A DNA stretch of 47,306 bases from Fidelibacterota bacterium MT.SAG.2 (GCA_004402915.1 SORU01000010.1:1-47306); one strand, 5' to 3'; positions 1-11,313 are shown, counted from the first letter of the stretch. Notes: generated by a model not told the origin, from the letters alone. Made by a program: numbers and translations.

Positions 1-2
1 AA

Positions 3-119
3 AAGAAGATCGCTCTGGCGAAGTCATTGCACGATGATCCTTCAAATTCAATCGGTGATATCTGTGAAGTTCTCGATATCTCGAAATCAACTCTTTATCG
101 CTATTTAGAGGAAGACTGA
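3..119 (+). CDS. C-terminal end of a serine recombinase/resolvase (5' truncated by window edge)
   Basis: Open frame from the window edge reads KKIALAKSLHDDPSNSIGDICEVLDISKSTLYRYLEED*, the typical resolvase C-terminal HTH. Confidence 0.7.
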   Translation, partial: KKIALAKSLHDDPSNSIGDICEVLDISKSTLYRYLEED

Positions 120-127
120 TCAGGATA

Positions 128-286
128 ATGACCCAACATTATAATTTAGCTGTAGAAGCTCCAAAGAGCCCCGACAAGCTCCTTGATCTTCCTATTTATG
201 TTACACCAGCTCAAAAAAACAGAGAAGCTCAAACAAGAGCTTACGAGGTATTAATTGAAGAAAGAAACGAAGAATACAAACAGTAA
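128..286 (+). CDS. small hypothetical protein (52 aa)
   Basis: ATG..TAA reads MTQHYNLAVEAPKSPDKLLDLPIYVTPAQKNREAQTRAYEVLIEERNEEYKQ; sits directly between resolvase and sigma-like ORF; below ORF-track cutoff. Confidence 0.5.
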   Translation: MTQHYNLAVEAPKSPDKLLDLPIYVTPAQKNREAQTRAYEVLIEERNEEYKQ

Positions 287-333
287 GGAGGCCCAAATGA
301 TCTAATACCCATCTGACAAGCCTCCTCAAATCA

Positions 334-945
334 ATGATCCATAAAAGTGAGGAGACAATCATGGCATATCTGGATATGTACACCCAATTGGATAGGCACG
401 CTGAGAGGATATCAAGAGGAGATAAGGATCTTAAACAAAATATCCTCTCTCTATCATATACTACATATTGTTCTGCCTTTTCACGTAAGTATGAACTCTC
501 TGTCGGAGAGTTGGTAAATTTCATGCAGCATAGAGCTGGTGAACTCAGACGCTGCAAGCTTCGGCATTTCGGTAATAAGGGATATAACGGGACAAAGGAT
601 GTCTATTCAAGGTTGAGATACTACAATGATGACGTTAAGTTGTTGCACCTGAGTGGATCAGAAGGCACAGATGATGTATTGATGGGTTCCTTCCACAGAA
701 GAAACATACCACTCGCCGATGATATTGCCTTCAAGATAGATTTCAAGAACTTCCTGACAGGACTATCGGAGAGAGACCGATCTATTCTGATCAGAAGAAT
801 GGAAGGTTATCAGGTTAAGGAGCTCTCATCACTTTTCAATAGTTCACCATCAACTATATCCAAATGTTTAAGGAGGATCGGAAGAGAGATCACACTCTCT
901 TTAGATATTCCAAAAGATCTGGCTATCTCCTTTGGAGTCGCTTGA
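334..945 (+). CDS. sigma-70 region-4-like / HTH DNA-binding protein
   Basis: C-terminus LSERDRSILIRRMEGYQVKELSSLFNSSPSTISKCLRRIGREI resembles sigma region 4 HTH. Confidence 0.6.
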   Translation: MIHKSEETIMAYLDMYTQLDRHAERISRGDKDLKQNILSLSYTTYCSAFSRKYELSVGELVNFMQHRAGELRRCKLRHFGNKGYNGTKDVYSRLRYYNDDVKLLHLSGSEGTDDVLMGSFHRRNIPLADDIAFKIDFKNFLTGLSERDRSILIRRMEGYQVKELSSLFNSSPSTISKCLRRIGREITLSLDIPKDLAISFGVA

Positions 946-1005
946 TCAGAAGAGTACTAATTAAAAAGGGTCGAAAAAATTGAAGCGTTTAATTCGAGTG
1001 TATTC

Positions 1006-1176
1006 TTGATCATTGAAGAGGATATTTTATCATATGCCGAAGACACAATGGAATGTTCTGAGAAACAAACCTCTCACATTAAACAAAATATGGGTGTGAT
1101 CGAAAACAGGATCAATGAAGGACTCGGAATGAGTCAATGGGATGTTATCGAGGAAGCAATAAATAACCTCCTTTGA
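1006..1176 (+). CDS. possible small acidic protein (56 aa, TTG start)
   Basis: Open frame LIIEEDILSYAEDTMECSEKQTSHIKQNMGVIENRINEGLGMSQWDVIEEAINNLL*; protein-like composition, weak start. Confidence 0.25.
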   Translation: MIIEEDILSYAEDTMECSEKQTSHIKQNMGVIENRINEGLGMSQWDVIEEAINNLL

Positions 1177-1378
1177 ATGACCGCTGAAATTTAAAAAGGG
1201 GTGGCAGTTACAGATACAGTCTCCTAGGGCGATGTTTCCCAACTAAGTATCGACCATGACAATACTATTGACTGATAGCTGTGACTTAGAGTATCTTCCA
1301 AATATCAAGATACTAACTTAGAAAACGGATCATAGAGTTATAGCTGGTTATATTAGTTAATTAGTTCAAGAAGGTGCA

Positions 1379-1891
1379 ATGACAAGTTTTAAGAACCGTA
1401 TTATTCGTGCTGCAATGCTGGATGCCAACCTGTATGAAGAAGTCGAGGCGGATAAAGGTGCAATGCGCCAGGCCATGGGGGTTGTTGTTCTTTCCAGTAT
1501 CGCAGCGGGATTGGGAAGCATTGAAAGAGGAGGGTTTGGCGGGATCTTGACGGGGACTGTTGTAGCCCTCATCGGATGGTATGTCTGGGCCTATCTAACT
1601 TACTTTATTGGAACGAGAGTTCTTCCCGAGCCACAGACCAAAGCAGACCACGGTGAGTTGTTGCGAACAATCGGCTTTTCTAGTTCCCCTGGGTTGATCC
1701 GAGTATTTGCTATTATCCCGGGGTTGACAGGGGTAGTTTTTCTATTCGCCGCAATTTGGATGTTGGTGGCAATGGTTATCGCGGTAAGGCAAGCTCTTGA
1801 CTACCAGAGTACACTCCGTGCTGTAGGGGTCTGCCTGATCGGCTGGTTCATTCAATCGTTAATTCTTGTGTTAATGTTTTCAATTTTTTGA
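1379..1891 (+). CDS. Yip1-family integral membrane protein
   Basis: Several hydrophobic helices; YIP1-like composition (MTSFKNRIIRAAMLDANLYEEVEADKGAMRQAMGVVVLSSIAAGLGS). Confidence 0.65.
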   Translation: MTSFKNRIIRAAMLDANLYEEVEADKGAMRQAMGVVVLSSIAAGLGSIERGGFGGILTGTVVALIGWYVWAYLTYFIGTRVLPEPQTKADHGELLRTIGFSSSPGLIRVFAIIPGLTGVVFLFAAIWMLVAMVIAVRQALDYQSTLRAVGVCLIGWFIQSLILVLMFSIF

Positions 1892-2111
1892 GGTACAGGA
1901 GAGCCAGTCTAATGGATTTTCCTGTGGCCCTCTAAACATCGGATAGCACGTAGAAAAGAGAGTGATACTCAGTTAGCGTTCTCGCCTGTTTCTTTATTCT
2001 AGGGCAGTCTCCATTCTTAGCGAACCAGAACATTGTCCGGGGGGGCAGTACTAAACGAGTATCTAAGCCTTTAGAAATTAGGCGTTTAGAGTTTTTGCCT
2101 TTGAGCTGAAT

Positions 2112-2127
2112 AGGCTGAAAACAGCCT
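2112..2127. terminator. hairpin AGGCTG-AAAA-CAGCCT
   Basis: Perfect 6-bp stem just beyond the 3' end of the minus-strand 2144..2659 gene. Confidence 0.4.
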
Positions 2128-2143
2128 CTGTTCTTCTCAGTAG

Positions 2144-2659
2144 TTATTCTTCTTCAGCGGTAGGAAGCGCTTCAGGGGCAGGAAGCGGTACACTGCTGTT
2201 AAAGATGTTCACATCTATCTTCCAGGTACCGTTTTCACGCTTCCATAAGTCCACGAATTTGCCATTATCGCTGATAGCCTCACCCTCCTCGGGCTGTATG
2301 GTGAGCGTGTACTTGCCGACCACGTGTGCCATATCACCATTCACATGAAGGTCTATCACTGTAAGTTGTAAATTTCCTAATCCTGCGTCGTGGCTGGCTT
2401 GCATCCAAGCTTGTATACCCTCCCTACCGACAATCAGTGGACTGTTTGGCGGAAGACGTTTTGCTTCTTCTGTGTGAAGTGCGGCAACAGCAGCTGCATC
2501 ACCCTGGTTGAAAGCATCGGCAAATTGCTTTATGACAGCATTTATAGCTTGAGTGTCCTCAGCAGTGGTATCTGGTGGTGGTGCGGTCGTGCAACTCAAC
2601 AGAAAAGGCACTGCAAACATTAGAACGAGTAAATAAAGAATTGGGTGGTTATGTATCAT
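2144..2659 (-). CDS. lipoprotein with SnoaL/DUF4440-like (NTF2-fold) domain
   Basis: Lipobox-like LLSC; AINAVIKQFADAFNQGDAAAVAALHTEEAKRLPPNSP..GREGIQAW..GKFVDLWKRENGTWKID. Confidence 0.75.
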   Translation of the reverse strand: MIHNHPILYLLVLMFAVPFLLSCTTAPPPDTTAEDTQAINAVIKQFADAFNQGDAAAVAALHTEEAKRLPPNSPLIVGREGIQAWMQASHDAGLGNLQLTVIDLHVNGDMAHVVGKYTLTIQPEEGEAISDNGKFVDLWKRENGTWKIDVNIFNSSVPLPAPEALPTAEEE

Positions 2660-3063
2660 AGTTTCACTCCTGGTAGTTTGATTAAATACGTATCCAAGAA
2701 TAACTCATTGTCCATGGGAATGCAAGCGAAATACTAACTCCCTGTGGCTTTGCTAACAAAAGTTGAAGCAGATCAAAAGTTACACATTATGCTTTAAAAA
2801 TGTCTTGATACAGATTGTGATTATTCGAATTTCACAACATTTCAACGCAAATGTCCTGAGTTTTGCCGTAAAACGGCTAGTAATATCGTGAGTCCATAAG
2901 GTAATGTAGTGAGCTCACTTCGTTTTCAAGAAATAGCGCTGGCAGTCGATGATTGTCGGCCCTATATTTTATATAGAATTATGATAGACTGAATGTTAGT
3001 TTAATATCATGGTTTATAATAACAAGATTACCCTCACTTCTTAAATCCTGAAGGAGATTTAAA

Positions 3064-3465
3064 ATGAAACAGCAAATAATTATGATAGGATTAATTGTAC
3101 TAACTCTCGCAACCACTTCGTGGGCGCAGGTAAAATCAGAATCCTCACAGAAAAATGAAGTAAAAATTAGGAAATCAAATCCAGATGGTAAAGTAGGTGT
3201 AATCTTCCTAGATTTTGATGCAACAATATACGAGAGTTCAGATGTTTCGTATAAACAAGGCGGAGGACAAACCTTTATGCCTACGGGATTTGGGCATAAT
3301 AAATTTTCCATAGGGGTTGGAGTGCCAATTTTTAAAACACTTACTTTATTTGGTGGATATCAACGACTTTCAAGTACGACGAAATCGGATTTTGGTAATT
3401 GGAATTATACAGTTACTTCCAACGCAATCTTTATAAAAGGACGGTTCTATCTAGATTTCAAGTAG
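3064..3465 (+). CDS. secreted hypothetical protein, possibly outer-membrane beta-strand protein
   Basis: Signal peptide MKQQIIMIGLIVLTLATTSWAQ, SD AGGAG upstream, beta-rich C-terminus ending in an aromatic residue region (IFIKGRFYLDFK). Confidence 0.6.
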   Translation: MKQQIIMIGLIVLTLATTSWAQVKSESSQKNEVKIRKSNPDGKVGVIFLDFDATIYESSDVSYKQGGGQTFMPTGFGHNKFSIGVGVPIFKTLTLFGGYQRLSSTTKSDFGNWNYTVTSNAIFIKGRFYLDFK

Positions 3466-3673
3466 ATATTAAATCACAGCAAGACCGCTTTTTGACATTA
3501 AATCAATCCAATTTGTAAAAAGATAAGAACTTTGGAGTCAAGAAACATTGTTTTGGGGATGGCAGTCGATTGCTTATCAGCGCCTTTATTTCATTTAAAT
3601 TAATATGAATGATCGTTAAACTAGGAATCAATAAACTTAGTTAAAACTCGGTGGCTTATTTAGGGATTGAATT

Positions 3674-4180
3674 ATGGATAGAGTAATCTCAAATCGATCT
3701 TATGTTCAAATATCGAAGAATGATTTGAAGCTTTTGGGTAAACTAGCAGAATACGACAGAGAAGACTTTTTCAGAAGGTATCCCGAAAGAGGAATATATT
3801 ACAAGAATAATATATTGTGCGTGGTATTGTGCCAGGGTGCTTCACTCCACTATATTGATGGAAGAAATGGAATAAAAGATTTCGATGTATGGACATTCTA
3901 TAAGAAGGATCCTGCTGTCAAACAATTTCCACCAAGACGTTTAATTTCAGTAGATTTCGGGCCCTCAAAATTCGGTAAACAAGGTCAAGACTCTCGATAT
4001 TTAGGAAGGAAAGTCGATTTATTAGGGCGCTCAATCGAATGGGAAAAAGGAGAAAAATATGATTTTTCGCTTAAGCGATATTTTATATCAAAATCCACAA
4101 AGTCAGCACAGCTCCTAGCTAAAAAAGCATCAATAGTTATTGAACCTTACCAAGATATAGGTAAAATAATTTGGCCCTAA
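3674..4180 (+). CDS. hypothetical protein, possible nucleotidyltransferase-fold
   Basis: CQGASLHYIDGRNGIKDFDVWTFY resembles NTase G-S...D-x-D; later KVDLLGRSI. Confidence 0.5.
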   Translation: MDRVISNRSYVQISKNDLKLLGKLAEYDREDFFRRYPERGIYYKNNILCVVLCQGASLHYIDGRNGIKDFDVWTFYKKDPAVKQFPPRRLISVDFGPSKFGKQGQDSRYLGRKVDLLGRSIEWEKGEKYDFSLKRYFISKSTKSAQLLAKKASIVIEPYQDIGKIIWP

Positions 4181-4343
4181 TGTATTCATTTGAGATGATT
4201 ATACGATAACATGGTAAATTTGTCAGATACATAAGTATATGACTAACTTTTGGTATAGCAAAACACAACATCTTTATATATTATTGGGCGAGGTTTGGAT
4301 GCTTGAAGAGCGTCAACCGCTAAAGCTCGCACAAAAAGGAAAC

Positions 4344-4877
4344 TTACCTAGAAAGTTCAGTAGGGATTATTCGTTTATCAAAGAGCCATTTCCTAAAATC
4401 ATCTGTATATCCTTCTTCAGGTTTTAACAGTTGCATCAAAATATTACGCCCCTCCTTTCGCCATTTGAAATTACTATCATCTCCAAGCAAATAAAACCAG
4501 TGTTTACCTTTTCTTATCCAGGCCTCTATTTGATCCTCATTCATTAATCGCTTTTTAAATTCCTTGTAGACTAAATCGAGCATATTGAGGTGAAAAAGAT
4601 ACACTGTACGTAAGCCCCACTCCTCATCATTCAATCCCTCCCAAGAGGGTAATAGTGTGGGAAACTCTTTATGGTGAAGGTAAAAATGCCAGTTTTGTTC
4701 GTTCGAAAGGCGCATAAATTCTCTTTCACTAATTTGTTGTGTTTGGATGTTTGATTGATGCATAAATTCTTTCGATTGCGCGACATTCTGACGTGACAGA
4801 TAGTTTGAATAAAGCACTGCTCCTACGAGTATAACATTCACAATTAGTTGACTATTGTCATAGATTACTTCCCACAT
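4344..4877 (-). CDS. hypothetical protein with one N-terminal TM helix and cytoplasmic domain
   Basis: IVNVILVGAVLYSNYL helix followed by a soluble aromatic-rich domain. Confidence 0.55.
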   Translation of the reverse strand: MWEVIYDNSQLIVNVILVGAVLYSNYLSRQNVAQSKEFMHQSNIQTQQISEREFMRLSNEQNWHFYLHHKEFPTLLPSWEGLNDEEWGLRTVYLFHLNMLDLVYKEFKKRLMNEDQIEAWIRKGKHWFYLLGDDSNFKWRKEGRNILMQLLKPEEGYTDDFRKWLFDKRIIPTELSR

Positions 4878-4971
4878 GATTATTCCTCCTTAAAATATCC
4901 ATTAAATGTAATGAGTCGTTGTTCCTGAGGATCTGAACTACATTTTCTGATTTGCAGTTTCGGCATTTCAT

Positions 4972-5892
4972 CTATAATTCCTTAAAATTATCCGGGTAAC
5001 AAATCTCTTTAAACGAGCAATGTTTGCAAATGTTCTTATTCTCAATCATCGGGAATTTATCAATGCTCGCAATATTTTCATCAGGATGATCCAAGAGTGA
5101 TTTCATTTCTTTAATGCTCTTTTCAATGTACTGCTGAGTTTCTTCTACAAGTTTCTGTGACGCTCTAATTGTAAGTGGAGTATTAGTTTTAAGATATACA
5201 TCAAATAATCGAATACTACCAAGATCCACCGCCCATTTATTTACAGCGTATAGTGAGTAAACTGCAAGTTGTCGCTCGTCTTCTGAGATCTTCTTACCAG
5301 TTTTCCAGTCATAAAGATAAACCAGGTCTTCATGCTTAACAGCGAAGTCGATTTTACAGTAAACAGTTTCGCCCGCGACTTTAAACTCGCCTAATTCCTC
5401 TTTAGATAGCCAGTCCACCGGTCTTGAGGTCTTAATAAACTTAAAAGACTCTGATGAGTAGAAGTTCTCAACAGTATTCTTTATAGAATCACCAACTTCA
5501 ACAAGATCCTCTTCAGAAGGTGTTGAATCATAATAGTGTTCAAACAGATTTTTCTTTCTTTTAGGATCCTGTACCCACTCTTCATTCTTTGATTGTTTCC
5601 ATCCATCTTTAAATAGTCTAACAGCGTGTTTCTGTGAATAGCCAATATCCCAAGTCTTCCTTGCTTTGAGTGAGTCAAGAATTTTGGATATAGTCTGATG
5701 TACGACATCCCCAACAAGCATTGGAATAGTTGCCTGGTTTTTTAGGATATAAATCTTTCGAGTGAGTTCATCGGAATTCTTATCCCATCCGCCCCAAGAG
5801 CCATATCTATTAAGATAATATTTTCGTTTACATGTTTGAAATGTTCGGTCCTGTGAGATTGACCATGAGAATTTATTTTTAAAATCAGCCAT
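4972..5892 (-). CDS. PD-(D/E)XK nuclease family protein (RecB/Cas4-like, Fe-S-type cysteines)
   Basis: CKIDFAVKHEDLVYLYDWKTGK (D..DxK), RQLAVYSLY (QxxxY), FQTCKRKYY and CKHCSFKEICYP cysteines. Confidence 0.85.
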   Translation of the reverse strand: MADFKNKFSWSISQDRTFQTCKRKYYLNRYGSWGGWDKNSDELTRKIYILKNQATIPMLVGDVVHQTISKILDSLKARKTWDIGYSQKHAVRLFKDGWKQSKNEEWVQDPKRKKNLFEHYYDSTPSEEDLVEVGDSIKNTVENFYSSESFKFIKTSRPVDWLSKEELGEFKVAGETVYCKIDFAVKHEDLVYLYDWKTGKKISEDERQLAVYSLYAVNKWAVDLGSIRLFDVYLKTNTPLTIRASQKLVEETQQYIEKSIKEMKSLLDHPDENIASIDKFPMIENKNICKHCSFKEICYPDNFKEL

Positions 5893-5956
5893 TAAATCCT
5901 TATCCTAAGAAGCATAGATAAAGATAGAAAATATATGGTTGGCAGCAATTAAATCT

Positions 5957-6136
5957 TTAGTCTGTGTCTTCTTGGGCGACTATTTGAAGAGTGTTAAGAT
6001 TAAAATTACCGCTTTCCCTTTTTTCGTCTTTAAACCAAGTGCAATGAACTCCCAGCATGTCATCAATCCCCTGAATTGTCATCTTGGGGCCACCAGATTT
6101 GAGTTCAACGACATCGCCAATTTTTAATTCATCCAT
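5957..6136 (-). CDS. YodC-family (DUF2158) small protein
   Basis: Reverse strand reads MDELKIGDVVELKSGGPKMTIQGIDDMLGVHCTWFKDEKRESGNFNLNTLQIVAQEDTD*; GGAGG RBS upstream; 59 aa, missed by ORF-track cutoff. Confidence 0.8.
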   Translation of the reverse strand: MDELKIGDVVELKSGGPKMTIQGIDDMLGVHCTWFKDEKRESGNFNLNTLQIVAQEDTD

Positions 6137-6581
6137 TAATTTATCCTCCCGCTAAAGAGTTAGATTATTATTACACATGTGTCCATTCAAAAATTATAAT
6201 ATTTGGTAATAAAGACAAGCACTATCAAAAGCGCCACACAGCCAAATTTTCCACCAGAGTATAGCGCTTTTACACCTAAGATAATAATAATCAATAGATT
6301 AACATGAGAATTCTTATTGAATTCGATAAGAAACTGATAACAAACGCATAAGAAAACCATAAGAATCACATAACGAACGCATAATAACAAAAATCCAACT
6401 TCTGCCAACCCTGATCCGGCATATGGCACAAAAGCGGCACCGTTTCTACAAAAAGTAGTGCCCATTTAGTGCCGTAAATCTGTCCCGTGGAGTCCCGTAG
6501 AGTCCAATTTGCGATATTATGTATAGTTGGTGAATGATTAGGAAAAGCCCTGAAACGTTTATGTATCAACAGTTACATTGT

Positions 6582-6653
6582 GCGCCCGCTCGGATTCGAA
6601 CCGAGGGCCAATGGCTTAAAAGGCCACTGCTCTACCAACTGAGCTACGGGCGC
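6582..6653 (-). tRNA. tRNA-Lys (UUU)
   Basis: Minus strand GCGCCCGTAGCTCAGTTGGTAGAGCAGTGGCCTTTTAAGCCATTGGCCCTCGGTTCGAATCCGAGCGGGCGC; cloverleaf with loop CTTTTAA. Confidence 0.95.
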
Positions 6654-6681
6654 GAAAATCATGGCGTCAATGCTTCTCAGA

Positions 6682-6714
6682 TCACAAAGGATTCTCCAAA
6701 GGAGACCTTTGTGA
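6682..6714. repeat. nested hairpin TCACAAAGG-AT-TCTCC-AAA-GGAGA-CCTTTGTGA
   Basis: 9-bp outer and 5-bp inner perfect stems between divergent tRNA-Lys and ligA. Confidence 0.7.
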
Positions 6715-6851
6715 CCTTCGGAGAAAGCCTCCGATACAAACCCTGACCGCCACGAGAATGCGGGAAAATATATCTGCATTTTGTAGAAATGGCAAGCGAA
6801 ACTTGTTGAACAACCCGTAAAATCTCCATAAATTTAAGTTTCTTCTAATAA

Positions 6852-8891
<2,040 letters not shown>

Positions 8892-8947
8892 CCTATACGA
8901 AATCTAATTATCTTGGAAGATATTTTAAAATGAGTTATCATAACTGA

Positions 8948-10120
8948 ATGACAGCAAGATTTGATAAAGAAGATATAAGTCATCTGAGGAGCATCGGAGT
9001 CGGGAAAAAGGTGCTTGTAATCGATGATGATAAGTATGCTCGCTCCATATCAAAAAAGATCTTGAGGGAGTTCGGTTACGAAATTCAGGCTGTTGAGGAT
9101 GGAATTGAAGGGTTGAAAATGATGATAGAATTTCATCCTGATGTTGTGCTGCTTGATCTTATGATGCCGAAAATCAATGGTATCGAAGTTCTCCAAAAGA
9201 AGGGAGAGATAGCGGAGTTAGACGATATACAAGTCATTATGGTATCAGCGCATTCTGAAATTAAGCAAGTTCAAGCGGCGCTTGCTTTAGGGGCTGTGGA
9301 TTAGATAATAAAACCGGCAACACCCAGACAACTGGTCAATAGAATTGTGAGAGCTCTTCAGAGTAAGGTTGTGGTGAAAGCCACAAAAGAGGGTTTGAAA
9401 AAACCGCTTGACGGGCATACTCATTTATTGCTGTTATCCGCTAATGCAAATTTTCATGAAGAGATCCGTTCAGGACTGCCTGAGATTTATAAAATTAATG
9501 TTGTTGACTCTATTGACGATTTGCAAGAATACTTTGTATCATCTTTTTCTGAATTTATACTTGCGGAGCATAAACGCCTTGATTTACTTAACGCGGGAAA
9601 GCTGTGCAGCACCCTTAACAGCATCGATAAAAATAGAATTTTAAAACCATATATATATTATAGCGGAGAATTAGAACAGAGCGAAATTGATAAATATCGG
9701 AATCAGGGAATAATAGACTGTATTAAAAAACCCGAAAATCCGGAAGATCTTCTAAATTTATTCAACGAGACCTTTGAAGTGAATTTGATAGAAGTTATCT
9801 CGGCAGAGAATGACATCACAATTCTCAAAAGAAAGCCGGTAGACACAGTAGCTGCCGGAAAGGAAGTGACTCGTTTGGTAGAGGAGATGAGTAAGAACGG
9901 AGTAAAGAAATTTATAATTGATCTGTCGTTATTGGAGACAATTGAATTGGAGGAGATTCAACATCTGTCGCGATTCACAAATTATCAAACGAGAATGGGG
10001 ATAAATGTAAACTTTGTGTTGAAGTCAGAGAAAGTCTATAAAGCATTCATTGAATTTAAAGAAACCGTTAATGTATCAACTTCAGACTCAATCGAAGAAG
10101 CGATGAAACAGCTCGCTTAG
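8948..10120 (+). pseudogene. response regulator REC + degenerate REC + STAS-like domain, interrupted by in-frame TAG at 9302-9304
   Basis: ORFs 8948..9304 and 9347..10120 share one frame; read-through is GAVD*IIKPATPRQLV, where REC domains usually have DY(I/L)xKP. Confidence 0.8.
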
Positions 10121-10397
10121 ACTTGATTATATTCCACCTCATTCACAAAATTACTCAATTTTCACTCATAGAACGGCGGTTTGAATTTTTTTAAAATGAA
10201 CGATAAAATCTTCGGTATTGTGTATAATTCCTTCTTGACAAAAGATTCACGACTATGTATATTTATTCTCTTAAATTCATAGATGTAAATGATTATAGGA
10301 ATTATTTACTGTAGGGTAAGAGAGGTTTTAAACTAAAGATTTATAAAGAATAAGGTTCTTAATCTTAATAAATCAGGATTGGTCAGGCAAGGCATAG

Positions 10398-11291
10398 ATG
10401 GAAGAAAACCAGGGAAGTAATCCTCTGCAACGAAGCGGAATGCCCATCAGTGACGGGATTGGGAATTGGGGCGATTTTGCAAAACTTTTCATAACGCCGT
10501 TTTTAATTGCTGCAGTCGCAATCGGTGTATTTTTTATATTCACATTTTTCTTTTCTGAGTCAAAGACTCGGTATGATTATCTGGAAAGCATTAAAATAGG
10601 CGGGGTTAACAACAGGTGGCACTCAGCGTATATGCTTTCGAAGATAATGCGGGCGGATGCTGATAAGCCATTTGAAGATAGATTTATCAGAGAGCTCTTG
10701 GCAATATATGAGAACACAAAAAATGATGATCCAAGGATTCGCAGATATTTGACCCTTACTTTAGGATATCTTTCCGACCCGAGAAGCATTAAAAGTTTGT
10801 GGGATGCAACTGAAGACGCCGATGACGAAACCCGGTTATATGCCCTTTGGTCTCTTGGAAAGCTTAGAGTAAAGGGATTACAAGAAAAAGTCTTAGAATA
10901 TTTGAATGATCCCGATCCGGGCATGAGAAAGCTAGCTGCTCATCTTCTCGGCAGCTTGGACGAGGACGGCTCAAAGTCAGGATTACGAGCTGCTCTTTCG
11001 GACCCGGTTGATGATGTTAAATGGAATGCCGCATTGTCGTTGGCAAAATTGGGCGACAGTGCCGGAAAAGACATCTTAGAATTGATGTTAGACCGGAATT
11101 ATCTTAGCGGGCATGGACAAATGGATGAAATATTGAAAGAAGAGACAATCAAATCAGCGGTGTATGCTATTGGAGCTCTTCAGGTTGAAACCTTAAAAGA
11201 GAGGCTTGCCGATCTGAAAGATTCCGACCCTAACATGAAAGTCAGGCAAGCAGCAATAGAGGCTCTGAATATGTTTGAGGGTAATGGATAA
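10398..11291 (+). CDS. membrane-anchored HEAT-repeat protein
   Basis: One N-terminal TM (FLIAAVAIGVFFIFTFFF) then repeated ..LWSLGKL..LNDPDPGMRKLAAHLLG.. units; first gene of respiratory operon. Confidence 0.85.
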   Translation: MEENQGSNPLQRSGMPISDGIGNWGDFAKLFITPFLIAAVAIGVFFIFTFFFSESKTRYDYLESIKIGGVNNRWHSAYMLSKIMRADADKPFEDRFIRELLAIYENTKNDDPRIRRYLTLTLGYLSDPRSIKSLWDATEDADDETRLYALWSLGKLRVKGLQEKVLEYLNDPDPGMRKLAAHLLGSLDEDGSKSGLRAALSDPVDDVKWNAALSLAKLGDSAGKDILELMLDRNYLSGHGQMDEILKEETIKSAVYAIGALQVETLKERLADLKDSDPNMKVRQAAIEALNMFEGNG

Positions 11292-11313
11292 AGATTCACG
11301 GAGAATGTGAGAT

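Noticed and set aside
201-557. Minus-strand ORF at the left edge
   Set aside because: Overlaps the better-supported sigma-like plus-strand ORF and the 52-aa ORF
2900-3640. Integron attC cassette sites around 3064..3465
   Set aside because: GTTAAAC-like core present, but no matching inverse core or paired inner repeats; repeat similarity too short
6187-6465. Minus-strand ORF 92 aa
   Set aside because: Hydrophobic but no RBS or family signature; lies in AT-rich non-coding DNA beside tRNA-Lys
6573-6779. ORF overlapping tRNA-Lys, minus strand
   Set aside because: Translation (PVAQLVEQWPFKPLALGSNPSGRT) is the classic artefact of translating a tRNA gene
9302-9304. Amber recoding (e.g. pyrrolysine or alternative code)
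   Set aside because: Other clear genes here end in TAG (for example Rieske and the ferredoxin), no recoding machinery seen, and the consensus residue is Tyr; point nonsense or sequencing error is simpler
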